64,000 bases of DNA, taken from Mastigocoleus testarum BC008. GTDB lineage: Bacteria > Cyanobacteriota > Cyanobacteriia > Cyanobacteriales > Nostocaceae. The stretch covers positions 62,001 through 126,000 of the forward strand of contig NZ_LMTZ01000090.1 in NCBI RefSeq assembly GCF_001456025.1, in the 5' to 3' direction. The translations under genes were made by a program, and so were the position numbers. The notes below the pieces were generated by a model. It searched no databases. It worked only from the letters and a program-made list of their open reading frames with translations, and was not told where the DNA came from. Positions 45,701 through 56,200 of this stretch are shown piece by piece. The first letter of the stretch is position 1, and each line of letters opens with the position of its first letter.

Positions 45701-46530
45701 AAAGCGCCTCTTAAAGTTATAGAAATTACAGTTCTATTACCTTTTGACATATGAATCAATTTTTTTTTGATAAAAATGAACGCCAAAATTTCTAGGTAGG
45801 ATAGTGGCAAACTTCTCCAAACCACTAACTTATAAAGGTGAGACTTTCTGGAGACTTAGTTGTCAAATTAATTAGTGAAACAACGATACTATGTCTATTT
45901 TATACTTATTTAGCGATAATTACTGCTTTTTCTTTCCATGCACTTAATTCTATCTATGCAAATAAGTCAAAGTCTATACCTATCAAGAAATAAAAAATAT
46001 TGATGATGATAGATGACGCATAATTAGCAGATATTTTCTAGCTACCAGAAACATATCTTGTTATTTGCTATATATAAAAAATAAATCTATGAGTAGATTT
46101 TTAAAGTATTTGCTAATATTCAGAATTTATGCTGAAAGGTACACGTAAAAATTTAATTTATATTTTTTCGACTGAATCATATTAAAAATGTATTAGTATG
46201 ATTCATAGAAAGTATTTTAGCTAAAAATTTTCTTTGGAGTATTAGTATCCCCAGTAAGGTAAATAATAGTCAGATGAAGTTTTCAGCCTGTCGATGCTTG
46301 AAGTATTTTATCCGCTTAAAATTTTCATAGTACTGAAAAGGTGGAAAATGGCTTTATTTATTATAAATTAGCAAATTTTGCTGTTTTTACTGATTAATTA
46401 TTTGTGCTTTAGAGTTTCATCATCGAGTTAATAACTGTTAATAAAAAAAACATAGTATACCCAAATAAAAAATAGTAAAATAGATTGATTCGTTTGTGTT
46501 TGTTGCGAGTTTGCAAAACTGACTAATAAT
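45701..46530. other. AT-rich upstream region of glbN, nothing recognised
   Basis: About 830 bases with very low G+C and many stops in all frames. No repeat array, hairpin with T-tract or RNA gene is recognised. It should contain promoters for both the divergent permease gene and glbN. Confidence 0.5.
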
Positions 46531-46899
46531 ATGAGTACACTATTTGAGCGAATTGGTGGTGAAGCAGCAGTCGAAGCTACAGTAGATAAATTCTATCTTA
46601 AAATTATGGGAGATAAACGAATCAATCATTTTTTTGCTGGGGTAGATATGAAGAAACAGCGGGAAAACCAGGCAGCTTTTCTAATGTTTGCATTTGGTGG
46701 TAGTGCCTACTATAGAGGTCGTTCACTACGGACTGCACACCATAAATTAGTCGAACAATGTGGATTGAAAGACGAACATTTTGATTTTGTATTTGAACAT
46801 CTAGTTGCAACCCTAAAAGAGTTAAGTGTCGCAGAAGAATTAATTCAAGAAGTTGGTAAAAACCTAGAATCAGTTAGAATCTACATACTTAATAGATAA
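46531..46899 (+). CDS. glbN: Group I truncated haemoglobin (cyanoglobin)
   Basis: A 122-residue 2-on-2 globin. It binds haem b and O2 or NO, and in cyanobacteria is linked to protection from reactive nitrogen or to micro-oxic respiration. Visible features: LFERIGGEAAVEATVDKFY with B10 Tyr22, FFAGVDMKKQRENQAAFLMFAFGG (CD/E region with Gln43 and Gln47), and the proximal His70 in LRTAHHKLVE. Length is normal and there is no pre-A extension. It is closer by eye to the Synechocystis/Synechococcus type than to the Nostoc GlbN I remember. It is a single gene. Confidence 0.95.
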   Translation: MSTLFERIGGEAAVEATVDKFYLKIMGDKRINHFFAGVDMKKQRENQAAFLMFAFGGSAYYRGRSLRTAHHKLVEQCGLKDEHFDFVFEHLVATLKELSVAEELIQEVGKNLESVRIYILNR

Positions 46900-47487
46900 G
46901 TATTACTCAACCAGATTTTTTAGAGATATTTGCATTAATTTTAGGATTAAGATAAATTAAATAGCTGAGTAAATAATCAATAATATAACGAGAGTAAAAA
47001 AGTAATATTTACTCTTAAATATCACATTTTCACTTGATGATTTGGAGAAAATTCATCAAAAATAAAACTTGCTATAGATTTTCAATTTTATATAAATAAG
47101 CTTATAGTTTTATTCTATTGAAGTTGAATTTATTTTGTAAATAATTCACTTCTAAAGAGATATTTTATAAGTTTGATATTTTATAGGTTTGTAAAGATAA
47201 GTTTGAAAGCCAAGCTTGCAATTTAGTGACTTTGGTGTGTATAGTCAAAGTCGCCTATTGCTTTAATGTGTATTTTTATCGGATATCGATTCGGATAAAT
47301 TTTGATTTAACAAAATCTTGAATCTTAAGGTTGAATATTAAATATATTATCCAGTAAGTGCTTGTTTGTTTTTTTGTCTATTTCTCCGCGCGCCAAAATT
47401 GTCATACTAAAAACTGTCGCGCTGTTCTATAGTTACTAACGAATGAAATCTGTATAATCCAAGATCGCTATAAAAATGTGAGTGTGA
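46900..47487. other. AT-rich intergenic region, nothing recognised
   Basis: About 590 bases between glbN and the DUF2079 gene. Stops occur in all frames. TTTATAAGTTTGATATTTTA and similar near-repeats occur around 47160-47185. No RNA or terminator is identified. Confidence 0.45.
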
Positions 47488-49098
47488 GTGATGTTGTTGA
47501 AATGGCAAAAAACACCGGGTTTGAGACTCGCGGTGGTTACAACGATCGCATTTTTCATTATCTGTTTAATTTTGACAGTGCATCGTTATTTCAGTTTTTA
47601 TGCTTCTTTCGATCAGGGAATTTTTAATCAGGTTTTTTGGAATAATCTTCACGGTCGCTTTTTTCAGAGTTCTCTCTCTTCAAGTCTTTCCACTAATGTT
47701 GTCCATGCTGGGGAAATCGCAAAGGTTTACTACCACCGTCTTGGACAACATTTTACCCCAGCTTTATTGATATGGTGGCCAATTTATGCGTTATTTCCCA
47801 CAGCAGCAACTTTAGCAGTATTACTAGTTGTGTTAATTACTGCTGGGGGTGTGGTTTTATATTTTTTGGCGCGGGAATATTTGGAACCACCATTAGCGGG
47901 AATGATTACTGCTAGTTACTATGCTGCAAATGCAGTAATTGGTCCGACCTTGTGTAATTTCCATGATATTAGCCAGATTCCTCTATTTATTTTTAGCCTA
48001 CTGCTAGCGATGGAAAAGCGTTGTTGGTGGTTATTTTGGCTGCTAGCAATTTTAATTTTGGCTGTGCGGGAAGATGCTGGGGTGAGTTTATTTGGTGTTG
48101 GGGTTTACATGGTTTTGAGCAAACGCTTCCCTCGCGCTGGACTAGCTGTTTGCACCCTTAGTTTTGGTTATATGGTATTGCTGACCAATGCAATTATGCC
48201 AATATTTTCCGAGGATATTTCCAAACGGTTCATGTTGGAAAGGTTTGGACAGTATACCGACGCTCAAGAAGCATCAACTCTAGATATTATCTGGGGAATG
48301 GTTAGTAATCCTTGGCGATTAATTGTAGAACTAGTTACTCCAGTTGACAGAACTATTAGATACTTGCTCGGTCAATGGTTACCCTTAGCTTTTATCCCTG
48401 CAATTTCTCCACCTGCTTGGGCGATCGCTGGTTTTCCATTACTAAAACTATTTTTGGGTAAGGGTCAGTCAGTATTAGCAATTACTATTCGTTACGCTTT
48501 GAGCGTGGTTCCTGGTTTATTTTATGGTGCAATTATTTGGTGGTCAAAACATCCCAATAAATTTAAACAACCATTGTTTCGTCGTTTTTGGGTTGCTTGT
48601 ATTTCTTTATCCATATTTTTTAGTTTTACGTCTAACCCCAACCAAACATTTTATTTTGTTATCCCCGACTCAATTAAACCTTGGGTGTACGTATCTTTAC
48701 CAGAACAATGGCGTCATGTAGCTGCTATGCGTCCTTTGATAGCGCAAATTCCTGCAGAAGCGAGCGTTTCTGCTACAACTTATATTGTTCCTCATCTTTC
48801 CAGTCGTCGAGAAATTCTCCGCTTACCCATGCTCAAACTGGAAAACGATGAGCGAAAAGTGATACAGGTTGATTATGCCATAGCCGATATTGGGCGACTG
48901 CAGAAATATCAAGTAGCATTTAAAGGCGATCGCCATCAGCTAGAAAGAATAGTTAAACTTATCGATCAAGTAACGACGGATCGGGAATACGGGGTAATTG
49001 GTTTTGAAGACGGTGTTATTTTACTGAAAAAAGCTACCGTAGATAACGAGCAAGCACGCGTTGCTTGGAATGATTTTCGCCAAAAACTATCGGTCTGA
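47488..49098 (+). CDS. DUF2079 multipass membrane protein
   Basis: A 536-residue integral membrane protein of the DUF2079 family. About nine hydrophobic helices cover residues 15-410, and a soluble C-terminal domain follows. Family signatures are visible: FYASFDQGIFNQVFWNNLHGRFF, HFTPALLIWWPIYALFPTAATL, FHDISQIPLFIFSLL and LAVREDAGVSLFGVGVYM. The fold and the acidic FDQG and REDAG loops resemble GT-C glycosyltransferases that use polyprenyl-phosphate sugars, a likely but unproven role in cell-surface glycosylation. GTG at 47488 is immediately followed by ATG at 47491; either may be the start. Confidence 0.88.
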   Translation: MMLLKWQKTPGLRLAVVTTIAFFIICLILTVHRYFSFYASFDQGIFNQVFWNNLHGRFFQSSLSSSLSTNVVHAGEIAKVYYHRLGQHFTPALLIWWPIYALFPTAATLAVLLVVLITAGGVVLYFLAREYLEPPLAGMITASYYAANAVIGPTLCNFHDISQIPLFIFSLLLAMEKRCWWLFWLLAILILAVREDAGVSLFGVGVYMVLSKRFPRAGLAVCTLSFGYMVLLTNAIMPIFSEDISKRFMLERFGQYTDAQEASTLDIIWGMVSNPWRLIVELVTPVDRTIRYLLGQWLPLAFIPAISPPAWAIAGFPLLKLFLGKGQSVLAITIRYALSVVPGLFYGAIIWWSKHPNKFKQPLFRRFWVACISLSIFFSFTSNPNQTFYFVIPDSIKPWVYVSLPEQWRHVAAMRPLIAQIPAEASVSATTYIVPHLSSRREILRLPMLKLENDERKVIQVDYAIADIGRLQKYQVAFKGDRHQLERIVKLIDQVTTDREYGVIGFEDGVILLKKATVDNEQARVAWNDFRQKLSV

Positions 49099-50004
49099 TA
49101 ACGCAAGTTGCTAGTGCTTTATTCCATTACTTTTGAGGAGTTTGTAGTTGGGCTTTAACCCATTAAAGCCTTAGCATTACGGTGCTAAAGCACTACTACG
49201 AACCTTACCTTATCAAGCAAGATTAATGCGATCAAGTATTAGTAAAATCTTGTAAAGACTTACCATACTAAGTCTCTATAAAATTTTGCAACTAAACAAA
49301 GCCTGAATAAAATCGATAAAGTTTACATAGCCCCAGAATTACAAGTACTAAGGTTTTATAGAGTCAGCCATAACAAAGTAACAAATGAGACGTATTATAA
49401 CTATCTCTCTATACTTGTCATTTTTTACTCCTGACTCAAATTTTTCATCATGAAAAGTAGAATATTACTTTTAGTAGTGTTAAAACTACTTTTAGTTATG
49501 CAAGATTACTTACTCACGGGAAGAAAATGCTTTTGTAGAAATTAAATAATTTAGACTTTCCATTCTCTTCATTCCTCCCCTAATGCTGAGGTATCGCTTC
49601 CGCTAAGGGGAGGTCAGGATGGGTTAGCTTTGGGGAGGTTAGAAGGGGGTTAGCCTTCTGGAAGATTAGGGGGGTTGGGGAGTTTAGGAAGAGGTTTTAC
49701 TTACGAATATTAGTACAACTTCAGCGCTAGCCTAAAACTTTAGGTTTTATATTTCCGTGTTTGGCGAAGCATGCCGTGATTATTACTACAAGCTATCGAA
49801 AATACTTGTAGAAAAGGCTCTGTACTTCTAGGTCAAGCTTTGCAACTAATCTTGTTTCAGTTTGTATTGACCTTGTTTTGAAATTGTCTGGAATTTTGAA
49901 CTTGTCTGGAATTTTGAACTTGTCTGGAATTTTGAACTTGTCTGGAAAAATTCTTGGTTCGGATTGGAAATGAGAGGTCTTGAAAGTTAGGGGATAAGAA
50001 ATAT
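49099..50004. other. Repeat-rich intergenic region before the GT4 gene
   Basis: Holds a hairpin GGCTTTAACCCATTAAAGCC (49152-49171), G-rich GGAGGTTAG-AGGGGGTTAG repeats (49600-49690) related to those at 41.0 kb, and an 18-bp tandem array at 49884-49948 just before the glycosyltransferase. No gene is seen. Confidence 0.65.
49884..49948. repeat. 18-bp tandem repeat
   Basis: Between three and four copies of TTGTCTGGAATTTTGAAC, nearly identical. The array ends about 57 bases before the start codon of the glycosyltransferase gene, so it lies in the leader or promoter. Confidence 0.9.
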
Positions 50005-51195
50005 ATGAAAATACTAGTACTCACTTGGGAGTTTCCACCGCGTATTGTTGGGGGAATTGCTCGTCATGTTGCAGAGCTATACCCAGAAATAGTCAAATTG
50101 GGACACGATGTCCATTTAATTACACCAGAATTTGGTCATGCACCGATGTACGAGGTAGTGGAAGGGATCAAAGTACATCGAATTCCAGTTGCTCACGGTA
50201 ATGATTTTTTTCACTGGGTAAACAACATGAACCAGAGTATAGGTATTCATGGTGGTAAAGTAATTCTCGAAGAAGGTCCATTTGATATTATTCATGGCCA
50301 TGATTGGATTGTTGGAGATGCAGCAATTGCTCTCAAATATCATTTTAAAATTCCCTTATTAGTAACAATTCATGCCACAGAAGCCGGGCGTCATAACGGT
50401 ATTTACACAGCAACTCAACGTTATATTAACGGTAAGGAAAAATCATTAGCCCATGAAGCCTGGCGAATTATTGTTTGTACCGACTACATGCGTCGGGAGG
50501 TAGAAAGAGCGCTCCATAGCCCTTGGGGTAAAATGGATGTGATTTACAACGGAATTCGCCCGGAAAAGAAACAACACCAACAAACCTTTCATCGTCAAGA
50601 TTTTCGTCGCCAGTTTGCCGAAGATGGTGAAAAAATTGTTTATTATGTCGGTCGTATGACTCATGAGAAAGGTGTATCGGTATTATTAGATGCAGCCCCC
50701 AAAGTTTTATGGCAAATGGGAGGTTACGTCAAATTTGTGATTATTGGTGGTGGTAACACCGATCGCCTCAAGCAACAAGCTTGGAATTCGGGTATTTCTC
50801 ATAAGTGCTACTTCACTGGTTTTATTACTGATGAATATTTAGATAAATTTCAGACAATTGCTGATTGTGCTGCGTTTCCCAGTCTTTATGAACCATTTGG
50901 TATTGTTGCATTAGAAAGTTTTGCAGCTCGCGTACCTGTAGTCGTATCTGATACCTGTGGCTTGCCGGAAGTGGTGAAACACACCAAAACAGGTATAGTC
51001 ACTCATACAAATAATCCAGATTCTTTAGCTTGGGGAATCTTAGAGGTTTTGAAAAATCCTGGTTATCAGCAATGGCTGATAGATAATGCTTATGAAGATT
51101 TAGAAAGACGGTTTAACTGGTTTAAAATCGCTCAACAAACTGAAGATGTATATCGTAGATTAGTGGAAGAAAGGAAAGAAGTGCAGTGGTTGTAA
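50005..51195 (+). CDS. GT4-type glycosyltransferase
   Basis: A 396-residue GT-B glycosyltransferase (family GT4, glycogen-synthase-like start). The N-terminal Rossmann half opens MKILVLTWEFPPRIVGGIARHVAEL and includes HGHDWIVGDAA. The C-terminal nucleotide-sugar half has VYYVGRMTHEKGV and the signature EPFGIVALESFAARVPVVVSDTCGLPEVV with the catalytic Glu pair. It probably transfers glucose or a related sugar in polysaccharide or glycoconjugate synthesis; donor and acceptor are not determinable. The ATG follows an 18-bp repeat array. It stands alone. Confidence 0.92.
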   Translation: MKILVLTWEFPPRIVGGIARHVAELYPEIVKLGHDVHLITPEFGHAPMYEVVEGIKVHRIPVAHGNDFFHWVNNMNQSIGIHGGKVILEEGPFDIIHGHDWIVGDAAIALKYHFKIPLLVTIHATEAGRHNGIYTATQRYINGKEKSLAHEAWRIIVCTDYMRREVERALHSPWGKMDVIYNGIRPEKKQHQQTFHRQDFRRQFAEDGEKIVYYVGRMTHEKGVSVLLDAAPKVLWQMGGYVKFVIIGGGNTDRLKQQAWNSGISHKCYFTGFITDEYLDKFQTIADCAAFPSLYEPFGIVALESFAARVPVVVSDTCGLPEVVKHTKTGIVTHTNNPDSLAWGILEVLKNPGYQQWLIDNAYEDLERRFNWFKIAQQTEDVYRRLVEERKEVQWL

Positions 51196-51529
51196 TTGGT
51201 GCTCGTTAAAATAATATACTTTCAGCATGATTACTCCGTACTGCGATCGCAGCGAACGCGGTGTTAGCATAAAGCCTAAACGGTAAAGCCTCTGGCTCCG
51301 CTTACGCCGTTAGGCGCAGTCTAGCGTGATGCGTAAGCGTCATATGGTAGTGGTAATTTGTTGCTTTTTAACCTAATGATTCTACTACTTACTTGTTCCT
51401 CACTTACTTTTTACCTTGATAACCCCACCATGGACTAGCGCTGACTATAGCTGCTGTCAAACCAGCCATTACTTCTGGAATTATGCTTGCACCGTTCACA
51501 GAAATCTATACAAAACTGCTCAAAAGTGA
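51196..51529. other. Spacer with dispersed repeat and gene-end fragment
   Basis: 51250-51350 is a GTTAGC/GCGTAAGC-rich dispersed repeat like that at 39.02-39.08 kb. At 51410-51512 the minus strand codes a short C-terminal-like peptide ending PWWGYQGKK-stop, listed as a possible fragment. Confidence 0.55.
51410..51512 (-). pseudogene. Possible 3' remnant of a gene cut by the TnpB element
   Basis: The minus strand reads ISVNGASIIPEVMAGLTAAI then VSASPWWGYQGKK and a stop, a hydrophobic, membrane-protein-like C-terminus with no start of its own. It lies directly beyond the expected right end of the orphan tnpB unit. A matching 5' part on the other side was not found. It may be chance. Confidence 0.3.
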
Positions 51530-52850
51530 TCAATGATAGTCTTCTATGTTTGTAGCCGGCGTCCAAAGGTCTAGAGCTACAGGGATAAACGGCAATCCCT
51601 CTATTCCCTTAAAAATATCGGGAATTACTTTACGAATAATATTCATACTGCCATTAGTATCTGCATTGATTAGCTTACCAGTGGCAGTTTGATATAGTCC
51701 TCTTTTAATGCGTTTACCACTAAATTTATATTTAGTATCTGGACTATATTTTGGCAGCTTGTCTCCATCTATAGCACTAGCTTTACTGGTGTAACTTTCC
51801 TCAGTGACAATAACTTCAATTCCAGATAATTTAGCCTTATAAGTTATTAAATTGATTAATCTGGAGTGAGGGATTTGAGTGAACTGCTGGTTATTAAGCC
51901 TACCAATACTGATATTTTGTTTCCAACCTTGATTATTACCAATAATCAAAGTTGAAATATTGTTTTTCAAGCACCAGTTAATTGCTCTACGACTAGCTGT
52001 GTGTAAGTAATTATTAACTCTATTATCACGTTTGTAATTTAACTGTTTAATTTGTCTCCAAGCTTCTTTAGATTGGGCATTTGCCAATTTTTTATTGAAA
52101 AATTGATTGATACTTTTCAATGGTCTACCGTTAACCAACAAAGGTTTTAAACCTGGTTGATTTGAAGTTATAGCCATCAAATTTGTCAATCCCAAATCAA
52201 TACCAGCTACCCATGGGGATTGCTTTAATTCTATTGGAGCGTAGGTGTAGATTACCTCGATTACATAACAGTTAAGTTTTGGAACTATGCGAACTTGGTC
52301 TACTTTTTTTACTTTAGTGGGGAAACAAATATCAACTTGTGATCCGCGTTCGCCAAAGGCGCTTCTTAGCACCACCGCAGGTGACAGTTTAATTAAGCCT
52401 TTTTTTAGGGCAGGTTGTGATATTGCGTCACAAGGATAAATAACCACATACCTCCCACGTTCTTTATGTTTATAACCTGGTATTCTTGGTCTACCTAAAT
52501 ACTTGTGGGGATATTTCTTGAAGTCCTTTAAAGCTGATAACCAAGATTTCCAAGTTTCCGACACTTTCCTAACTATTTGTTTACTAACTTTAGTTGGTAA
52601 ATACCTGTATGATTCTAAATTTTTAGTGGCGTGGTAAATATCAACACTGTTGTAGTATTTTCCTGTTTGAAAAAAGTATTGGCGTTGGGTATAAGTAGTG
52701 GCATTATATAAATGTTTTGCCTGTAAACTTAAATAGTCACAATCTTTCCAGAACTTATGCTTTCTATTAATTACATGCTTTTCTACTAGCTGCATCTTAC
52801 ATAACTCTTGGCGACCCCATTTGTTTGAGTTCTTAAATTTTTAAGCATTA
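51500..52850 (-). mobile_element. Orphan TnpB unit (IS1341-like), ends approximate
   Basis: A tnpB gene without tnpA, as in IS1341-type elements mobilised in trans. The 3' coding end can form a hairpin (AGGGAT...ATCCCT), consistent with an omega-RNA scaffold. The left boundary near 51500 and right boundary near 52850 are estimates; no clear terminal hairpin was found at the right. Confidence 0.55.
51530..52795 (-). CDS. tnpB: TnpB-family nuclease, divergent catalytic site
   Basis: A 421-residue TnpB. RuvC-I is GIDLGLTN with D200 and RuvC-III is NADTNGSMNIIRK with D379. At the usual RuvC-II position (VVEDL in the other TnpB here) this protein reads LIIGNNQGWKQ with no acid. The candidate replacement is E332/E333 in VIVTEESYTSKAS. 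The Cys4 zinc finger is also absent; the region reads IDGDKLPKYS...KFSGKRIKRGLY. I recall a TnpB class with a relocated glutamate, so it may still be active. The motif SYTSKAS and the C-terminal GLPFIPVALDL are typical of this subgroup. No tnpA is adjacent. Confidence 0.92.
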   Translation of the reverse strand: MQLVEKHVINRKHKFWKDCDYLSLQAKHLYNATTYTQRQYFFQTGKYYNSVDIYHATKNLESYRYLPTKVSKQIVRKVSETWKSWLSALKDFKKYPHKYLGRPRIPGYKHKERGRYVVIYPCDAISQPALKKGLIKLSPAVVLRSAFGERGSQVDICFPTKVKKVDQVRIVPKLNCYVIEVIYTYAPIELKQSPWVAGIDLGLTNLMAITSNQPGLKPLLVNGRPLKSINQFFNKKLANAQSKEAWRQIKQLNYKRDNRVNNYLHTASRRAINWCLKNNISTLIIGNNQGWKQNISIGRLNNQQFTQIPHSRLINLITYKAKLSGIEVIVTEESYTSKASAIDGDKLPKYSPDTKYKFSGKRIKRGLYQTATGKLINADTNGSMNIIRKVIPDIFKGIEGLPFIPVALDLWTPATNIEDYH

Positions 52851-53202
52851 TACTCCAAGGATGAACAATATAGGAATAGTCAAGCTCTCAGGTTAAAAAA
52901 TCTGTAACTTTTCTCCATAGTCAATTTACTTTTACTTTGATATTAAACAGATCTTCAATCCTTGAAGTGTAAACAGCAAAAATTAGGTGTAAGTAGCATG
53001 CAGGCATGTTTTTGAGTTGATGACAACAAATAAACCTACTCAATAAAAGTAGATTTGACTAGTTACGAATAAATATTACCTAACTGTTGCTAACCCACTT
53101 GGATTACTTGTATCTCTTTCACTGCTAAAAGCTATAATCTGTAAGCTTTTGGTCCTCGTCCTACGGACACGCTATTCTAATAGCTTGCATGCAGCGTTTA
53201 TA
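52796..53202. other. Intergenic region with dispersed repeat copy (53152-53200)
   Basis: AT-rich, with no gene seen. The right end (53152-53200) is a copy of the GTCCTACGGACACGCTAT-type repeat shared with 38.5 and 44.9 kb. It ends at the stop codon of the histidine kinase gene. Confidence 0.6.
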
Positions 53203-56200
53203 TTATTTATTTTTTACTCTTTGAGATAAATTTGCTACAACCATAGCTAGTTCAGTGGGGTTTACAGGTTTCGGTAGATGTAGCTGATAACCTTCTTCAA
53301 GAGCGCGAATTCTGTCTTCAGTTTTACAAGACATAGTTAAAGCTGCTGCTGGTATATTTGAAACTACGGGACCTTCAGGAAAATCATTACCAGTCAATTT
53401 GCGATCACGTAATTTTTGGAGCAAGGTAAAACCATCTCCGTCTATCATTTTAATGTCACTAAGCAGGACGTCTGCTTGCCAATGGCTTAAAATTTCCACA
53501 GCCTCTGAAACTGAATCTACAGTTCTCACGATCGCTTGAGATTTTCTGAGGATAGCGTAAATCAATTCACGACTCTCAGATTCGCTATCCACTACCAGAA
53601 CTTTCAGTTCTTTTAGGGAAGAAGAGACGAACGAAGATTTGGAGTGGGGAACTGCTAACGATCTATCAGTAATATATTTATCCCGCTTGTTAACTTGCTC
53701 TTTTTTTCTTGGCAGTAATGGCAATTTTACGCTGAAGATTGTCCCCTTTATCTTACTGCGACTTTCAACATCGATAATACCACCATGTAACTCTACTAGA
53801 TGGCGAACGATTGCTAAACCTAACCCTAAACCTCCGTAAGACCTACTAATGGAGATATCACCTTGATAAAAAAGCTCGAAGATGTGGGGAAGTCGCTCGG
53901 GACTAATTCCAATACCCGTATCGATAACTTGAATTTGGATATATTCAGTAACTGGTAATTCTTCTTCCTGGTGAATTTGGACATTTTTTTGCCCCATTAC
54001 CAAAGACTCAGAAGCTGTAATTTGTGAAAGCTTGATCGTCACCTTACCACCTTGAGGGGTAAACTTGATGGCATTGGAAAGTAAATTCCAAATTATTTGT
54101 TCTAAACGATCCGAATCTCCTGGAATTGTTCTGATATCATCTTCCAGTATAGTTTTGACCTGAATTTTCTTTGCTTGAGCAGCAACACTTAGGGTTTGGA
54201 CTACTCTTTGAATGATGACAACTAAATTACAATTCTCTACTCGTAAACATAGTTTACCCCTGAGAGCCCGAGAAACATCAAGTAAATCTTCAACAAGTTG
54301 TGTTTGAGTTTTAGCATTGCGCTCAATGATTTCTAGGGCTTGTGCTTTTTTCTTGGGGTCTAAGTGTTGTCGGGAACGTAACAATTGTGCCCAACCAAGA
54401 ATAGCGTTAAGAGGCGATCGCAACTCATGGGAAAGAACAGCTAAAAAATCATCTTTAAAGCGGTTGGTGGCTTTTAGTTGTTCGATTTGCTGTTGATGAG
54501 AATTTATTAATTGTAGACGCTCCATTGCAACAGTAATTTGGTCGCACACGGTTTGCATCATTACTAACTCATCTGGCTGAAAATTTGAGCAACTATAACT
54601 ACTTAATACGAGGATTCCTAGTAACTTATTTTGGATGATTAAAGGATAAATATAACCAGACTTAATACCTATTTTTCGCAGTTCTTCTGTTTGTGTTTCT
54701 GTTGATATTTGCAGATAATCTAAGACAATAGCCTCGCGTTCTGCTGCTACTGTACCATAAATTCCTTCATCTATCGGTAGCTTATCAATTCCCTCTGCTA
54801 TCTCTGTACTAATACCACTATGAGACAGTAAGCGTAATACCTGAGATTTATCATCAACTACATAATAAAAGTAAGCATTTAAATCTATAAATTGAGTCAA
54901 CTTAAAGAATAATCGATTGATAAATTCTTTTGGCTCTTGCTTAAATAATAAATTACTGCTAGTTTCTGCTAAAACTTTAAGTTTTTGGTCATCTAAGGAT
55001 AATGCTTTTTCTGTCTGTTTAAACTCAGTAATATCTTGAATAAATACTACTCCTGTAGAATTGTAACCCTCTATAGCAGGTAAAGTATCTGCATAAATCA
55101 TCAATGATTGAGTATATTCCGGCGTATGCCAATTAATTTCCAAACCATCTAATTTCTTGCCGTTAACTATTTTGAATCCTGGTGTTTCTTCTGGAGGAAT
55201 AGAATTTCCAAATATATCAGTAAAGTAATATTCACTTGTATTTTTAGAATTTAAATTAAAGTTAAAAAATCCATTATAAGCAAATTTTTCTGCTGATTGA
55301 TTAGCAAAAAGTATTTTTGCTGTTTTAGGTTCTATTAATAACAAAGGTATTGGGGTTAAATTTAATAAATCTTCTAACCATTTTTGCCTATGCTTTAAAG
55401 TTGCTTGAGCCTTTTTTTTCTCGCTCAAATCTAAGACAAAAGTTACAAATTTATTTTGACTCGTACCCTGTCGTACATGATTAATTAGAACAGGTATATG
55501 AGTTCCATCTTTGCGAATAAATTCTTTCTCATAAGGCGTACAAACACCTTTATCCCTTGCTTCGATTAACCTTTGTCGATCTAAATGTAAATATTCTGGC
55601 GGTGTGAGTTTTTGCCAATTAATTGTACCTGCACTTATATCGGAACGCTTATAACCAATTATCCGCAGAAACTCTGTATTGGCTTGCTCGATAGCGCCAT
55701 TACTATCGCTAAACAAAATACCCATAATGTTTGCACCAACCAAAGTTTTGAGTTTTGCTTCATTTTCTTGTTCGCTTTGCACCAGTCCTGCGGGTCGATC
55801 GCGTTGATGAATTATTCTTTCGATGTGGGTTGCACATTGCCAAATCAATAGAGTAAATACTAATACGATCGTGACAACAAATAAGGATATGGCGAACTCT
55901 GCCTCATACCTATTGGTGTGGTAACCCTTCAGAATTAACCACCCAGTACCAACCGGAATGACTGCGGTAAGCACTATTAATCTACGTATAAGGGAGCTTT
56001 CATCGGTGTTTTGAGTAATTAACCGCATTATCCCTAAATCTGCACGGGCTGAGAGAATACCAGCACAAAGGACTGCAAAGCCAACTGCCGTACCTAATGC
56101 CATAGAAGCATAAGCAACGGTGCCATCAAGCCTTTTAACTTGATATGCATAGCTAACTAATACCAAAAAAGAAACTATTGTTGCGAGCAATGCCAAAATT

